DNA of 64,000 bases from an uncultured Rhodospirillaceae bacterium (GTDB lineage: Bacteria; Pseudomonadota; Alphaproteobacteria; Rhodospirillales; Casp-alpha2): positions 1 to 64,000 of the forward strand of contig CAJWCU010000008.1 of assembly GCA_913030825.1 (NCBI GenBank), read 5' to 3'. The stretch's first letter is position 1, and every line of letters begins with the position of its first letter. This document shows positions 18,180 to 27,178 of the stretch, one piece after another. The notes below the pieces were generated by a model. That model was not told where the DNA came from, made no database searches, and saw only the letters and a list, made by a program, of their open reading frames with translations. Both the position numbers and the translations under genes were made by a program.

Positions 18180-19199
18180 ATGGCGGAAACCCCGCACTGC
18201 GACGCACCGCCCCTTGCCCTGACCATGGGAGAGCCCGCCGGCGTCGGCGGTGAACTGAGCCTCCGCGCCTGGGCGACCGCACGTGACCAAACCGGGCCGT
18301 TCTTCGCCATCGACGATCCGGCCCGTCTCGCCGCCCTGGCAGAGCGGTTGGGCGGCGGCATTAAGGTGGAAGAGATCGCCGCTCCCGCAGAGGCGGCGAC
18401 TGTCTTCGCCCGCGCCTTGCCCGTTCTGGCCGAACCGCTGGCCGCGCCGGTCGAACCCGGCAAACCGGATACCGTCAATGCCGGAGCCGTCGTGAATTCG
18501 ATCGAACGCGCAACCCGGCTGGCACTCGACGGTACCGCCGCTGGCTTGGTCACCAACCCGATCCAGAAATCCGTGCTTTACGCCGCCGGTTTCGAACATC
18601 CGGGGCATACCGAATTCGTTGCTAAGCTGTGCGGCGATGTCGAGCCGGTGATGATGCTGGCCTGCGAGGCATTACGCGCCGTGCCCGTCACCGTTCACGT
18701 CAGCCTGCGCCAAGCGGTCGATAGCCTGAGCACGGAAACCATCGTCAACAAGGGTCGTATCACCGCCGCCGCCCTTAAACGGGATTTCGGCATTGCGCGG
18801 CCGCGGCTGGCCATCGCCGGGTTGAACCCCCACGGCGGCGAAGACGGCACCTTGGGGACCGAGGACCGGGATATCGTCGCCCCCGCCGTCGCGATCCTCC
18901 AAAGCGAAGGGATCGATGCTTTCGGTCCTGCCCCGCCCGACACCTTGTTCAGCCCCCGCGCCCGCCGGGGGTATGACGCCGCCCTCTGCATGTATCACGA
19001 TCAGGCGTTGATCCCGGTCAAGGCGCTCGATTTCGACGGCGGAGTCAATGTGACCCTGGGCCTGCCGGTCGTCAGGACCTCTCCGGACCACGGCACGGCG
19101 TTGGATATCGCCGGCACCGGTCAAGCAAGCGAGCAAAGCCTGGTCGCCGCCTTGATGATGGCGCGCCTGATCGCCGCCAACCGGGCGCAGCGCGCCTAA
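18180..19199 (+). CDS. pdxA: 4-hydroxythreonine-4-phosphate dehydrogenase PdxA
   Basis: A 339-residue enzyme of pyridoxal-5-phosphate synthesis that oxidises 4-phosphohydroxy-L-threonine with NAD. The family motif appears as MGEPAGVGGE, a mild variant of the usual MGDPAGIGPE. Three metal-ligand histidines are recognisable in PGHTEF, VHVSLR and MYHDQ. The start at 18180 is four bases after the surA stop and gives the usual length; a longer frame would overlap surA. It precedes rsmA, the normal order in proteobacteria. Confidence 0.92.
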   Translation: MAETPHCDAPPLALTMGEPAGVGGELSLRAWATARDQTGPFFAIDDPARLAALAERLGGGIKVEEIAAPAEAATVFARALPVLAEPLAAPVEPGKPDTVNAGAVVNSIERATRLALDGTAAGLVTNPIQKSVLYAAGFEHPGHTEFVAKLCGDVEPVMMLACEALRAVPVTVHVSLRQAVDSLSTETIVNKGRITAAALKRDFGIARPRLAIAGLNPHGGEDGTLGTEDRDIVAPAVAILQSEGIDAFGPAPPDTLFSPRARRGYDAALCMYHDQALIPVKALDFDGGVNVTLGLPVVRTSPDHGTALDIAGTGQASEQSLVAALMMARLIAANRAQRA

Positions 19200-19221
19200 C
19201 CCGGGCAGGAACCCCGCCACA

Positions 19222-20049
19222 ATGTCAGCCCCCGATCCCGATCTTCCGCCCCTACGCGACGTCATTCGTGATCACGGATTGGGCGCGCGGAAGTCCCTGG
19301 GGCAGCATTTCCTGCTCGACACGAACCTCACCGACCGCATCGCCCGTGCCGCCGAACCGCTCGCCGGCGTGAACGTGGTCGAGATCGGCCCCGGCCCGGG
19401 CGGGTTGACCCGTTCGCTTCTGCGCACCGACGCCGCCGGGGTCTGGGCCATCGAAAAAGACAGCCGCTGTATCGACGCCCTGAGCCAATTGCGGGACGCC
19501 TTTCCCGGGCGCTTCACCATCGTCGAGGCCGACGCCTTGAAAACCGATCCGGCGGACCTGACCCCGGCGCCACGCGCCATCGTCGCCAACCTACCCTACA
19601 ACGTCTCGACCGTCCTGTTGCTGCAATGGCTGCGCCGGGCGGACCAGTACCAGCGCATGATCCTGATGTTCCAGAAAGAAGTCGCGGACCGCTTAACCGC
19701 GAAACCGGGCAGCAAGTCCTATGGCCGCCTGTCGGTCATCACCCAATGGGTCTGCGATGTCCGCCCCCTGTTCAACGTCTCGAAACAGGCGTTCACGCCG
19801 CCACCCAAAGTCGCTTCCACGGTAGTTGAACTGATCCCCCGTACGGCTCCGCTCGCCGATGCCGTCTTCACCGATCTGGAAAAGGTCACTCAGGCGGCCT
19901 TCGGCCAGCGGCGAAAGATGCTGCGCTCAAGCCTAAAACCCTTGGGCATCGATCCGGCCGCCGCCGGGATCAGCCCGGAATCCCGCGCAGAAGATCTGGA
20001 CGTCGTTCAATTCTGCGCCTTGGCGCGGCTTCTCGCGGGCCGCCCTTGA
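19222..20049 (+). CDS. rsmA: 16S rRNA dimethyladenosine transferase RsmA (KsgA)
   Basis: A 275-residue SAM-dependent methyltransferase that dimethylates two adjacent adenosines near the 3' end of 16S rRNA. It shows the early KsgA motif SLGQHFLLD (residues 25-33), the SAM-binding loop EIGPGPGGLT (54-63) and the catalytic NLPYN segment (about 123-127). It closes the lptF-to-rsmA array. A hairpin follows about four bases after the stop codon. Confidence 0.94.
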   Translation: MSAPDPDLPPLRDVIRDHGLGARKSLGQHFLLDTNLTDRIARAAEPLAGVNVVEIGPGPGGLTRSLLRTDAAGVWAIEKDSRCIDALSQLRDAFPGRFTIVEADALKTDPADLTPAPRAIVANLPYNVSTVLLLQWLRRADQYQRMILMFQKEVADRLTAKPGSKSYGRLSVITQWVCDVRPLFNVSKQAFTPPPKVASTVVELIPRTAPLADAVFTDLEKVTQAAFGQRRKMLRSSLKPLGIDPAAAGISPESRAEDLDVVQFCALARLLAGRP

Positions 20050-20052
20050 CCC

Positions 20053-20068
20053 GCCCCCTAGCGGGGGC
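20053..20068 (+). other. GC-rich hairpin after rsmA
   Basis: Arms GCCCCC and GGGGGC enclose a four-base loop right after the rsmA stop. There is no T-run, so it is not a standard intrinsic terminator, but it may protect the 3' end or mark the operon boundary. Confidence 0.4.
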
Positions 20069-20118
20069 TCAAGATCAAAAGAAAAGCCACATATACCGCC
20101 GACCGGAGGAAACACCCG

Positions 20119-21114
20119 ATGACCACCCCCCGCCCGATTTCCGACGGCGCGCTTTGGACGCGCGCCGACTTTCCCGAAACCCGTAGCTGGGTCCAGCCGC
20201 TGTCGCCCGGGATGAGCGCCGAATTGAAGACCGCCGTGGCAAAGGCCATGGCCGCCGGCGGCTCTCCCTATGACCTGACGCCGGACACCTTCGATCTGCC
20301 GGCCATGCGGCCCCTGCTTGCCGAAACCCGGCACCAGTTGGAAGAGGGTCGCGGCTTCGCCGTCATTGGCGATTTTCCGGTCGATGATTTCAGCTACGAC
20401 GAAAGCCTCTGGGCCTATTGCGGCCTGTCGTCCTATCTGGGCGAGATCACGGCCCAGGGACGCAGCGGCGACCGCTCCGTCGACGTCCTCGACAAGGGCA
20501 TTCCCTATAGCCATCAATCGCGCGGCTACAGCTCCAACAAGCTGCTGCCGTTCCATACGGACGGCTCGGACCGCGTCGGCCTGCTCTGCTTGGACACGGC
20601 GATGGAAGGTGGGCTGAGCATCCTGGTCTCGGCCCCGGCCGTCTACAACACGGTGGTCCGCGAACGCCCGGATCTGATGCCGATATACGAACGCGGGTTT
20701 TATCACCACCGCCGGGGCGAACAGCGGGACGACGAAAGCCCGATCTCGCCCAACCGTATTCCGGTGTTCGAGTTCTACAACGACCTGCTCCACTGCTTCT
20801 ACAACCGGAACCCCACGAACTGGGTCGAGAAGGAAGGCTTGAAGCTGTCTGCGGAAGAGGTCGAGGCGTTGGACTATTTCGATTCCGTCGTCGCCCGGCC
20901 GGAAATGCAGTTGCCCATGGAAATGCGCAAAGGCGACCTGCAGTTCGTCAACAACTTCGTCCTGTTGCATTCACGCACGGATTACGTCGATGGCCCGGAC
21001 CACCGGCGGCATCTGATCCGGCTCTGGTTGAACGACGATCAGTCGCGGCGGGTCGGTCCGACGACGCTGGACCTTTATGCCCCCGAACATTCGCGCAAGC
21101 GCGCCGCCGGGTGA
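20119..21114 (+). CDS. TauD/TfdA-like Fe(II)/2-oxoglutarate-type dioxygenase
   Basis: A 331-residue protein with the metal triad of the TauD family: His146 and Asp148 in PFHTDGSD and His284 in LLHSRTD, followed by the Arg-rich segment RRHLIRLWL expected to bind the co-substrate carboxylate. It probably hydroxylates an unknown small molecule using oxygen and 2-oxoglutarate. It interrupts the usual rsmA-gmk neighbourhood and is convergent with gmk, ending 15 bases from it. A GAGGAAA element at 20105-20111 serves as ribosome-binding site. Substrate is unknown. Confidence 0.82.
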   Translation: MTTPRPISDGALWTRADFPETRSWVQPLSPGMSAELKTAVAKAMAAGGSPYDLTPDTFDLPAMRPLLAETRHQLEEGRGFAVIGDFPVDDFSYDESLWAYCGLSSYLGEITAQGRSGDRSVDVLDKGIPYSHQSRGYSSNKLLPFHTDGSDRVGLLCLDTAMEGGLSILVSAPAVYNTVVRERPDLMPIYERGFYHHRRGEQRDDESPISPNRIPVFEFYNDLLHCFYNRNPTNWVEKEGLKLSAEEVEALDYFDSVVARPEMQLPMEMRKGDLQFVNNFVLLHSRTDYVDGPDHRRHLIRLWLNDDQSRRVGPTTLDLYAPEHSRKRAAG

Positions 21115-21129
21115 CCGGAGGGAGGTCGG

Positions 21130-21762
21130 CTAACTGCCGACGCCCATCCCCTGCACGAAATCGAGCAGGCCCGTCTGGCGGTCCTTCTTCAGGCGCTCCG
21201 CCCGCAGGATCGACTTCACACTCTCGACGCTCTTGTCGAGATCATCGTTGATGATGATGTAGTCGTACTCGGCATAGTGGCTCATTTCCGATTTGGCGCG
21301 CGCCATGCGGCCGGCGACAACTTCATCGGAATCCTGGCCCCGCCCCTTCAGGCGGCTTTCCAGTTCCTCAACGGACGGCGGCAAGATGAAGACACTGACC
21401 AGGTGCTCCTTGGCGCTCTCCTTAAGCTTGCTGGTTCCCTGCCAATCGACGTCGAACAACACGTCCTGCCCCGCATTCAGCGCTTCCCAGACAGGCTTCT
21501 TCGGCGTGCCGTAGGAATTGTCGAACACCGTGGCATGTTCCAGAAAGCCATCCTCGGCGACCATCCGGGCGAACGTCTCGGGCGAATAGAAATAGTAATC
21601 CTTGCCGTCGACCTCGCCCGGGCGCGGTGGGCGCGTGGTCGCCGAGACGGACATGACGATGCCTTCTTCCTCGGCCAGCAGGCGGCGGGAAATGCTGGTC
21701 TTGCCCGCACCGGACGGCGACGACAGCACCAGCATCATGCCACGGCGTGAAATATCGACCAT
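21130..21762 (-). CDS. gmk: Guanylate kinase
   Basis: A 210-residue nucleoside monophosphate kinase that phosphorylates GMP to GDP. The P-loop reads SSPSGAGKTS near the N-terminus, followed by the GMP-binding segment TTRPPRPGEVDGKDYYF and the lid region. The length is standard. It lies 15 bases downstream of the yicC-like gene on the same strand, the common gmk-yicC pairing, and the two are very likely co-transcribed. Confidence 0.95.
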   Translation of the reverse strand: MVDISRRGMMLVLSSPSGAGKTSISRRLLAEEEGIVMSVSATTRPPRPGEVDGKDYYFYSPETFARMVAEDGFLEHATVFDNSYGTPKKPVWEALNAGQDVLFDVDWQGTSKLKESAKEHLVSVFILPPSVEELESRLKGRGQDSDEVVAGRMARAKSEMSHYAEYDYIIINDDLDKSVESVKSILRAERLKKDRQTGLLDFVQGMGVGS

Positions 21763-21777
21763 TGGCCCGCCCCTTCG

Positions 21778-22671
21778 CTATTCGATGTTCTGGACCTGCT
21801 CGCGGAGCTGGTCGATCACGGTCTTAAGGTCGAGGCCGATCGCCGTCAGATCCGTATCCGGCGACTTCGAGCAAAGCGTGTTGGCCTCGCGGTTGAATTC
21901 CTGGCAGAGGAAATCCAGGCGGCGCCCGACGGGGCCGTCGGCCTTCTCCAGCATTTCACGGGCAGCCGCCGTATGGGCGATCAGCCGGTCCAATTCCTCG
22001 CGGATATCGGCCTTGGTCATCAGCATCGCCGCTTCCTGCGCCAGACGCTCCTCCGGCATGCCGGGATTGTCGTCGATCAGGCGTTGGACCTGTTCGTTCA
22101 AACGCTGGCGGATGGCCTCCGGCTGTGTCCCGGCAACCGTGGCGGCACGTTCGGTCAGACCCGCGACCTGGTCGATCTGGCCCGTCATGACGGCAAGAAG
22201 GCGCCTGCCTTCCTCGGCACGCATTGCGGCGAGGCCGTCGAGCGCCTTGTCCAGATCCGCCATCATCGCCTTGGCGATGCGCTCGAACGCGTCTTCGGCC
22301 ATCACCTCGTCGACCGGCTCAATCACGCCGCGCAGGCCCAGGATACCGTCTAGGCTGGGCGGCCCGGCGTTCGGGACCTCTTTCGCCAGGGCGTCCATGC
22401 GGCCGACGACCTGGGCGAGGAAGTCTTCGTTGATGCGGTAGGCCCCGCCACCGCCTTCGCGACGGGTCTGCAGATTCACGGAAACGCTGCCGCGTTTGAA
22501 TTTCTTGCCTACCCGGGCGCGGACCTGGGGGTCCAGGGATTCGTAGCCCGGAGGCGGCCGGAACCGCAGATCCAGGCCCTTGGCGTTGACGCTGCGGATT
22601 TCCCAAACCCAGGCGTGATCGTCGAGACCGCCTTCGGTCCGAGCAAATCCGGTCATTGAGTTGATGGCCAA
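21778..22671 (-). CDS. yicC: YicC-family endoribonuclease-like protein
   Basis: A 297-residue protein with the family start SMTGFAR and the C-terminal DUF1732 segment EFNREANTLCSKSPDTDLT. YicC proteins have been described as RNA-degrading factors acting on small RNAs. The start is probably TTG at 22671, because AAAAGGAA sits about seven bases upstream and gives the usual (M)xxSMTGFAR beginning; an ATG at 22656 and a longer frame to 22731 are alternatives. It forms a unit with gmk and is divergent from the SDR gene. Confidence 0.88.
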   Translation of the reverse strand: MAINSMTGFARTEGGLDDHAWVWEIRSVNAKGLDLRFRPPPGYESLDPQVRARVGKKFKRGSVSVNLQTRREGGGGAYRINEDFLAQVVGRMDALAKEVPNAGPPSLDGILGLRGVIEPVDEVMAEDAFERIAKAMMADLDKALDGLAAMRAEEGRRLLAVMTGQIDQVAGLTERAATVAGTQPEAIRQRLNEQVQRLIDDNPGMPEERLAQEAAMLMTKADIREELDRLIAHTAAAREMLEKADGPVGRRLDFLCQEFNREANTLCSKSPDTDLTAIGLDLKTVIDQLREQVQNIE

Positions 22672-22809
22672 GCTGCGTTCCTTTTCCGTGTGGTCGTGAA
22701 CGTTGCGAACCTTATACCGACCCCATGGCACGCCAACAAGCGGCCCGCATCTGCCGGTCGCGGCCGTCGCCTCTTCCCATCGGCCCTACCGGCCCCCTAT
22801 AACCGGGGG

Positions 22810-23583
22810 ATGAGCCTGGAACATCCGAAAACCATTTTGATCACCGGCGGGTCCAGCGGCATCGGGCATGCCCTGGCGCTAGCCTATGCCGGGCACGGCG
22901 TCACGCTCTACGTCTCCGGTCGCGACAAGGACCGCGTCGAAGCCGTGGCCGAAGAATGCCGCGCCCGGGGCGCGACGGCCGAGGGCCGAGTCATCGACGT
23001 GACGGACGCCGATGCCATGGCGGCCTGGATCGCGGATGCCGACGGCAAGACGCCGCTCGACCTCGTCATCGCGAACGCCGGCATCACCAATTCAACTTCG
23101 GGCCTGAAAGACGGTCCGGAGCGGACTCGTCGGATTCTCTCCGTGAATATCGACGGCGTGGTCAACACGATGCTGCCGGCCCTGGCCGCCATGGACTCCC
23201 GTGGGCGGGGCCAGGCCGCGATCGTCGCCTCGATCGCCGGGTTCAGAGGGCTGCCGACGTCGTCCGCCTATTCGGCCTCGAAAGCCGCGGTGAAGGCCTG
23301 GGGCGAAGCCCTGCGCGGCGAACGTCTGGCGACCGGCGTGCGGGTCAACGTGATCTGCCCGGGTTGGGTCGAAAGCCGGATCAGCCAGAACAACACCTTC
23401 GACATGCCGTTCCTGATGCCCGCCGATGCCGCCGCCGCCGCGATCCGCCGGGGGCTGGCGCGGGACAAGGCCCGCATCGTCTTCCCCTGGCCCATGCACC
23501 TGGCGGCCTGGCTGCTCGGCGCCCTGCCCCCGTCCTGGACGGATTCCCTCCTTCACCGCGCCATGCGTGGACGGGAGTGGTAG
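22810..23583 (+). CDS. Short-chain dehydrogenase/reductase (SDR) family protein
   Basis: A 257-residue classical SDR with the cofactor loop TGGSSGIG, the NAG motif (IANAGIT) and the catalytic Ser and YxxxK (SSAYSASKAA). The C-terminus has a hydrophobic stretch (PMHLAAWLLGALP) that may associate with the membrane. Substrate is unknown. It lies between yicC and mltG on the opposite strand, breaking a neighbourhood that is usually continuous, which suggests a later insertion. The start at 22810 was chosen because the SDR fold begins about 15 residues later. Confidence 0.87.
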   Translation: MSLEHPKTILITGGSSGIGHALALAYAGHGVTLYVSGRDKDRVEAVAEECRARGATAEGRVIDVTDADAMAAWIADADGKTPLDLVIANAGITNSTSGLKDGPERTRRILSVNIDGVVNTMLPALAAMDSRGRGQAAIVASIAGFRGLPTSSAYSASKAAVKAWGEALRGERLATGVRVNVICPGWVESRISQNNTFDMPFLMPADAAAAAIRRGLARDKARIVFPWPMHLAAWLLGALPPSWTDSLLHRAMRGREW

Positions 23584-23629
23584 AGGTGCGAGAGTACTCG
23601 AAGGATTGGGGCACCGCCGTCAGGTCGGC

Positions 23630-24613
23630 TTAGCGGCTCTGACGCTTGATCCGCCGCCATTTGGCGACGTTGCGGTTATGTTCGTTCAAGGTCTTGGAGA
23701 ATGCGTGTCCGCCGGTCCCGTCCGCGACGAAATAGAGCGCGTCCGTCTCCTCCGGGTGCATGACGGCTTCGATCGCCGCCTGCCCGACGTTGGCGATCGG
23801 CGTCGGCGGCAAGCCGGAGATCACGTAGGTGTTGTAGGCGGTGGCACCCTCCAGGTCTGCGCGGGTCAACTCCCGGTCGAGCGGCTGTTCACCGCGGGTA
23901 ATGCCGTAGATCACCGTCGGATCGGATTGCAATTTCATGCCGCGTTTCAGGCGGTTGATGAACACCCCCGCGACGCGCGGACGCTCCGCCGCGACCCCGG
24001 TCTCCTTTTCAACGATGGAGGCCAGGACCAAGGCTTCCTCGGGACTGTTCAGCGGCAGCCCTTCCGACCGCCCCGTCCAGGCTTTTTCCAAGGCGGCGTC
24101 CAGGGCCTTTTCCATGCGCCGCACGGCCTGCACCTTGGTGTCGTAGTAGGCGTAGTGGTATGTCTCGGGCAGTAGGTGCCCTTCGTCCGGCGCCGGCGGT
24201 AACGGCCCCATCAGACCCTCCGCCTTATCGACGATGGCCAGCGCCTCGACGACCGTTAGCCCCTCCGGCACGGTGAAACTGCGTGACACCGTCTCGCCCT
24301 TGGTCAGGACGGTCAGAACCTCATAAATGCTGGCCTTGGCGGGAATTGTGAATTCGCCGGATTTCAGGCTGCGGTCGGCCTGTTTGATGCGCGCGGCCAG
24401 GCGGAACACCCAATCCGATTCAATGACGCCCTGATCGACCAACGTCTGGGCGATGGACTGGATACCGCTGCCGGGCGGCACCAGGACGACCTGATCCGTT
24501 TGATGGGGGCCGGGGCCGGAAACCTTGTTCTGAAACCAGATCCAACCGCCGAACATCACATCGGCGATCACGATGAACAGGACAACGGCAATGACGGTGG
24601 AGCGGCGGCTCAT
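23630..24613 (-). CDS. mltG: Endolytic murein transglycosylase MltG
   Basis: A 327-residue YceG-family protein with a single N-terminal membrane anchor (residues about 7-28), a LysM-like region (VVLVPPGSGIQSIAQTL) and the catalytic domain with the active-site Glu in ASIVEKET. The conserved NTY segment (AYNTYVISGLPPTPI) is present. It cuts nascent glycan strands to set their length. It lies 15 bases after fabF on the same strand, the standard alphaproteobacterial order. Confidence 0.94.
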   Translation of the reverse strand: MSRRSTVIAVVLFIVIADVMFGGWIWFQNKVSGPGPHQTDQVVLVPPGSGIQSIAQTLVDQGVIESDWVFRLAARIKQADRSLKSGEFTIPAKASIYEVLTVLTKGETVSRSFTVPEGLTVVEALAIVDKAEGLMGPLPPAPDEGHLLPETYHYAYYDTKVQAVRRMEKALDAALEKAWTGRSEGLPLNSPEEALVLASIVEKETGVAAERPRVAGVFINRLKRGMKLQSDPTVIYGITRGEQPLDRELTRADLEGATAYNTYVISGLPPTPIANVGQAAIEAVMHPEETDALYFVADGTGGHAFSKTLNEHNRNVAKWRRIKRQSR

Positions 24614-24628
24614 CCCGGTATTCTAAGG

Positions 24629-25906
24629 CTAGTCGACGGCCTTGAACACCAGCGAGGCATTGGTGCCACCGAACCCGAAGGAATTCGACAGCGCCGCGCG
24701 GATTTTGCGCTCCTTCGGCTGGTGCGGAACCAAATCCACGCCCTGACAGGCGTCCGACGGATTGTCGAGGTTCAGGGTCGGCGGAATAATGCTGTTGTTC
24801 ATGGCGAGGATCGAATAGATCGCCTCGACCGCACCGGCGGCGCCCAACAAATGCCCGACGGCCGACTTCGTCGAGGACATGGAAATGTCCTTGATCGCAT
24901 CGCCGAACACGCGCTTCACAGCACCCAATTCGATTTCGTCGCCAAGCGGCGTCGACGTGCCATGGGCGTTGACGTAGTCGATGTCTTCCGGGTTGAGACC
25001 GGCCCGCTTCAACGCGGCCGACATGCAGCGGTAGGCACCGTCGCCGTCTTCGGCCGGGGCGGTGATGTGATGGGCATCGCCCGACATGCCGTAGCCGACG
25101 ACTTCGGCGTAAATCTTGGCGCCGCGCTTCTTGGCGTGCTCCAGTTCTTCCAGCACGACCACCCCGGCGCCGTCACCCATGACGAAACCGTCGCGGTCCT
25201 TGTCCCACGGGCGGGAGGCCTTTTCCGGCGTGTCGTTGAACCCGGTCGATAGGGCCCGGGCGGAACAGAACCCGGCGACGCCCAACGGGCAGATCGCGGC
25301 TTCGGCGCCACCGGCAACCATCACGTCGGCGTCTTCCCACATGATGATGCGGGCGGCGTCGCCGATGGCATGGGCACCGGTCGAACAGGCCGTCACGACG
25401 GCATGGTTCGGCCCCTTGAAGCCGTAACGGATCGACACATGACCCGAGACCAGATTGATCAGCGAGGCGGGAATGAAGAACGGGCTGAGACGCCGGGCAC
25501 GGCCTTCGTGGACGGTGATCGCACCGGAAGAGATTTCCGGCAGACCGCCGATACCAGAGCCGATCAGGACGCCGGTTTTCCAGCGGTCCTCGTCGGCGTC
25601 CGGCTTCCATCCGGAATCCTCGATCGCCTGAATGGCGGCGGCCATCCCGTAGATGATGAAGGAATCCATGCGGCGCTGGTCCTTGGTCGGAACCCAGTCT
25701 TCCGCATTGAAGGTCCCGTCCGACCCGTCACCGGTCGGAACGGTCCCGCCGATCTTGGCCGGCAGATCGTATTCATCGAAGCCCTCGAGCCTACGAATGC
25801 CCGATTGCCCGTTCAACAGGCGCGACCAGTTCGTCTCGACACCGCTGCCGAGCGAATTGACGATACCTAGTCCGGTAACGACGACGCGTCTCATATCAGA
25901 TTTCAC
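24629..25906 (-). CDS. fabF: 3-oxoacyl-ACP synthase II (FabF)
   Basis: A 425-residue condensing enzyme of fatty acid elongation. The Cys-His-His triad is present: Cys in VTACSTGAHA, His in NAHGTSTPLGD and His in AVGHLLGAAGA. An internal ATG at 25894 gives the common MRRVVVTG start and is equally plausible. It follows acpP by 64 bases and precedes mltG. Confidence 0.95.
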   Translation of the reverse strand: MKSDMRRVVVTGLGIVNSLGSGVETNWSRLLNGQSGIRRLEGFDEYDLPAKIGGTVPTGDGSDGTFNAEDWVPTKDQRRMDSFIIYGMAAAIQAIEDSGWKPDADEDRWKTGVLIGSGIGGLPEISSGAITVHEGRARRLSPFFIPASLINLVSGHVSIRYGFKGPNHAVVTACSTGAHAIGDAARIIMWEDADVMVAGGAEAAICPLGVAGFCSARALSTGFNDTPEKASRPWDKDRDGFVMGDGAGVVVLEELEHAKKRGAKIYAEVVGYGMSGDAHHITAPAEDGDGAYRCMSAALKRAGLNPEDIDYVNAHGTSTPLGDEIELGAVKRVFGDAIKDISMSSTKSAVGHLLGAAGAVEAIYSILAMNNSIIPPTLNLDNPSDACQGVDLVPHQPKERKIRAALSNSFGFGGTNASLVFKAVD

Positions 25907-25970
25907 ACCCGCCCAAGGGGCGCACCGGCCCCCAAGGGGGCGGGCGCCGAAGGGGACGAATCGCTCGCGA

Positions 25971-26204
25971 TTACTGCTGCGATTCGATGAAGTCGATGGC
26001 GTCCTTGATGGTCAGGATCTTTTCGGCCGCATCATCGGGAATTTCGATGCCGAACTCTTCTTCGAAGGCCATGACCAACTCAACCGTGTCGAGGCTGTCC
26101 GCGCCCAGATCGTCGATAAAGTTAGCATTTTCAACAACTTTGGCTTCGTCCACACCGAGGTGGTCGTGGACGATTTTCTTCACGCGATCAGCAACATCAC
26201 TCAT
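25971..26204 (-). CDS. acpP: Acyl carrier protein
   Basis: A 77-residue acidic four-helix protein whose Ser37 in the DSL motif ([11 protein letters not shown]) carries the phosphopantetheine arm. It is the acyl carrier for fatty acid and lipid A synthesis. Its own upstream gap of 195 bases probably contains a promoter, since acpP usually needs more transcript than its neighbours; AGGGGAATTAAC lies at the start on the minus strand. Confidence 0.96.
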   Translation of the reverse strand: MSDVADRVKKIVHDHLGVDEAKVVENANFIDDLGADSLDTVELVMAFEEEFGIEIPDDAAEKILTIKDAIDFIESQQ

Positions 26205-26399
26205 GTTAATTCCCCTAAAGGTTCCCTAATTATTCGCTCAGGAAATAAGGTTGAAATTCGGATTTCGGCGGCAGGATTTCTGGGGCCGCGGACCAAGTTC
26301 GCCCGCTTCCTATCACACTTCGAACTCGTTTGACCAGCACCAGAACGCAGCTTTGTCGATTGGCCTTTCACACCTGCGTGACACGGGCAATGACGACCG

Positions 26400-27137
26400 T
26401 CAGATCATCGCCATCCCGCCGTTCACATGCATCGTCTGGCCCGTCACATAGGCCGCTTCGTCGCTTGCCAGATAAAGGGCGGCGGCGGCGATCTCTTCCG
26501 AGGTGCCCATGCGGCCGGCCGGAATGGCACCCATGATGCTTTCCTTCTGGGCGTCCGTCAGTTCGTCGGTCATCGCCGTGGCGATGAACCCGGGGGCGAT
26601 GCAGTTGACGGTCACGCCCCGCGCGGCGACTTCCTGGGCCAACGATTTGCTCATGCCGATCATGCCGGCCTTGGAGGCCGCGTAATTGACTTGGCCCGCG
26701 TTGCCGGTGACGCCGACGATCGAGGTGATCCCGATGATCCGTCCCTGGCGCTTCTTCATCATGCCGCGCAGGACCGCGCGGGACAGCCGAAAGGCCGCGG
26801 TCAGATTGACGTCGACGACCTCCTGCCAATCCTCGTCCTTCATCCGCATCATCAGGGTGTCGCGGGTCAGACCCGCGTTGTTGATCAGGATGTCGATGCC
26901 GCCCATCGCCGCCTCGGCGTCGGCGGCCAGTTTGTCCGTGCCCTCGGCCGACGACAGATCGGCCGGGATGACATAAACGCGGTCGCCCAGTTCGGCGGCC
27001 AGCGGCTCCATGGCTTCGACGCGGCGGCCGGACAACGCGACCGTGGCGCCCGCACCATGCAAGGCACGCGCGATGGCGCCGCCGATACCGCCGGAGGCGC
27101 CGGTGACCAGAGCGGTTTTTCCCGTAAGATCGAACAT
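26400..27137 (-). CDS. fabG: 3-oxoacyl-ACP reductase FabG
   Basis: A 245-residue SDR of exactly FabG length. It has the TGASGGIGG cofactor loop, NNAG, the Ser in GITSIVGVTGN, and the YxxxK in NYAASKAG, and ends in the usual HVNGGMAMI. It reduces 3-oxoacyl-ACP with NADPH. The longer open frame upstream overlaps fabD in another frame and is rejected; the start at 27137 is the family start. It lies 41 bases after fabD. Confidence 0.95.
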   Translation of the reverse strand: MFDLTGKTALVTGASGGIGGAIARALHGAGATVALSGRRVEAMEPLAAELGDRVYVIPADLSSAEGTDKLAADAEAAMGGIDILINNAGLTRDTLMMRMKDEDWQEVVDVNLTAAFRLSRAVLRGMMKKRQGRIIGITSIVGVTGNAGQVNYAASKAGMIGMSKSLAQEVAARGVTVNCIAPGFIATAMTDELTDAQKESIMGAIPAGRMGTSEEIAAAALYLASDEAAYVTGQTMHVNGGMAMI

Positions 27138-27178
27138 TCCGATGTTCCCTCTTTCCTTATGGTTATAAAGCGGCGGCC

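Noticed and set aside
20053-20068. Hairpin after rsmA as an intrinsic terminator
   Set aside because: No T-run follows; it was kept only as an unclassified hairpin.
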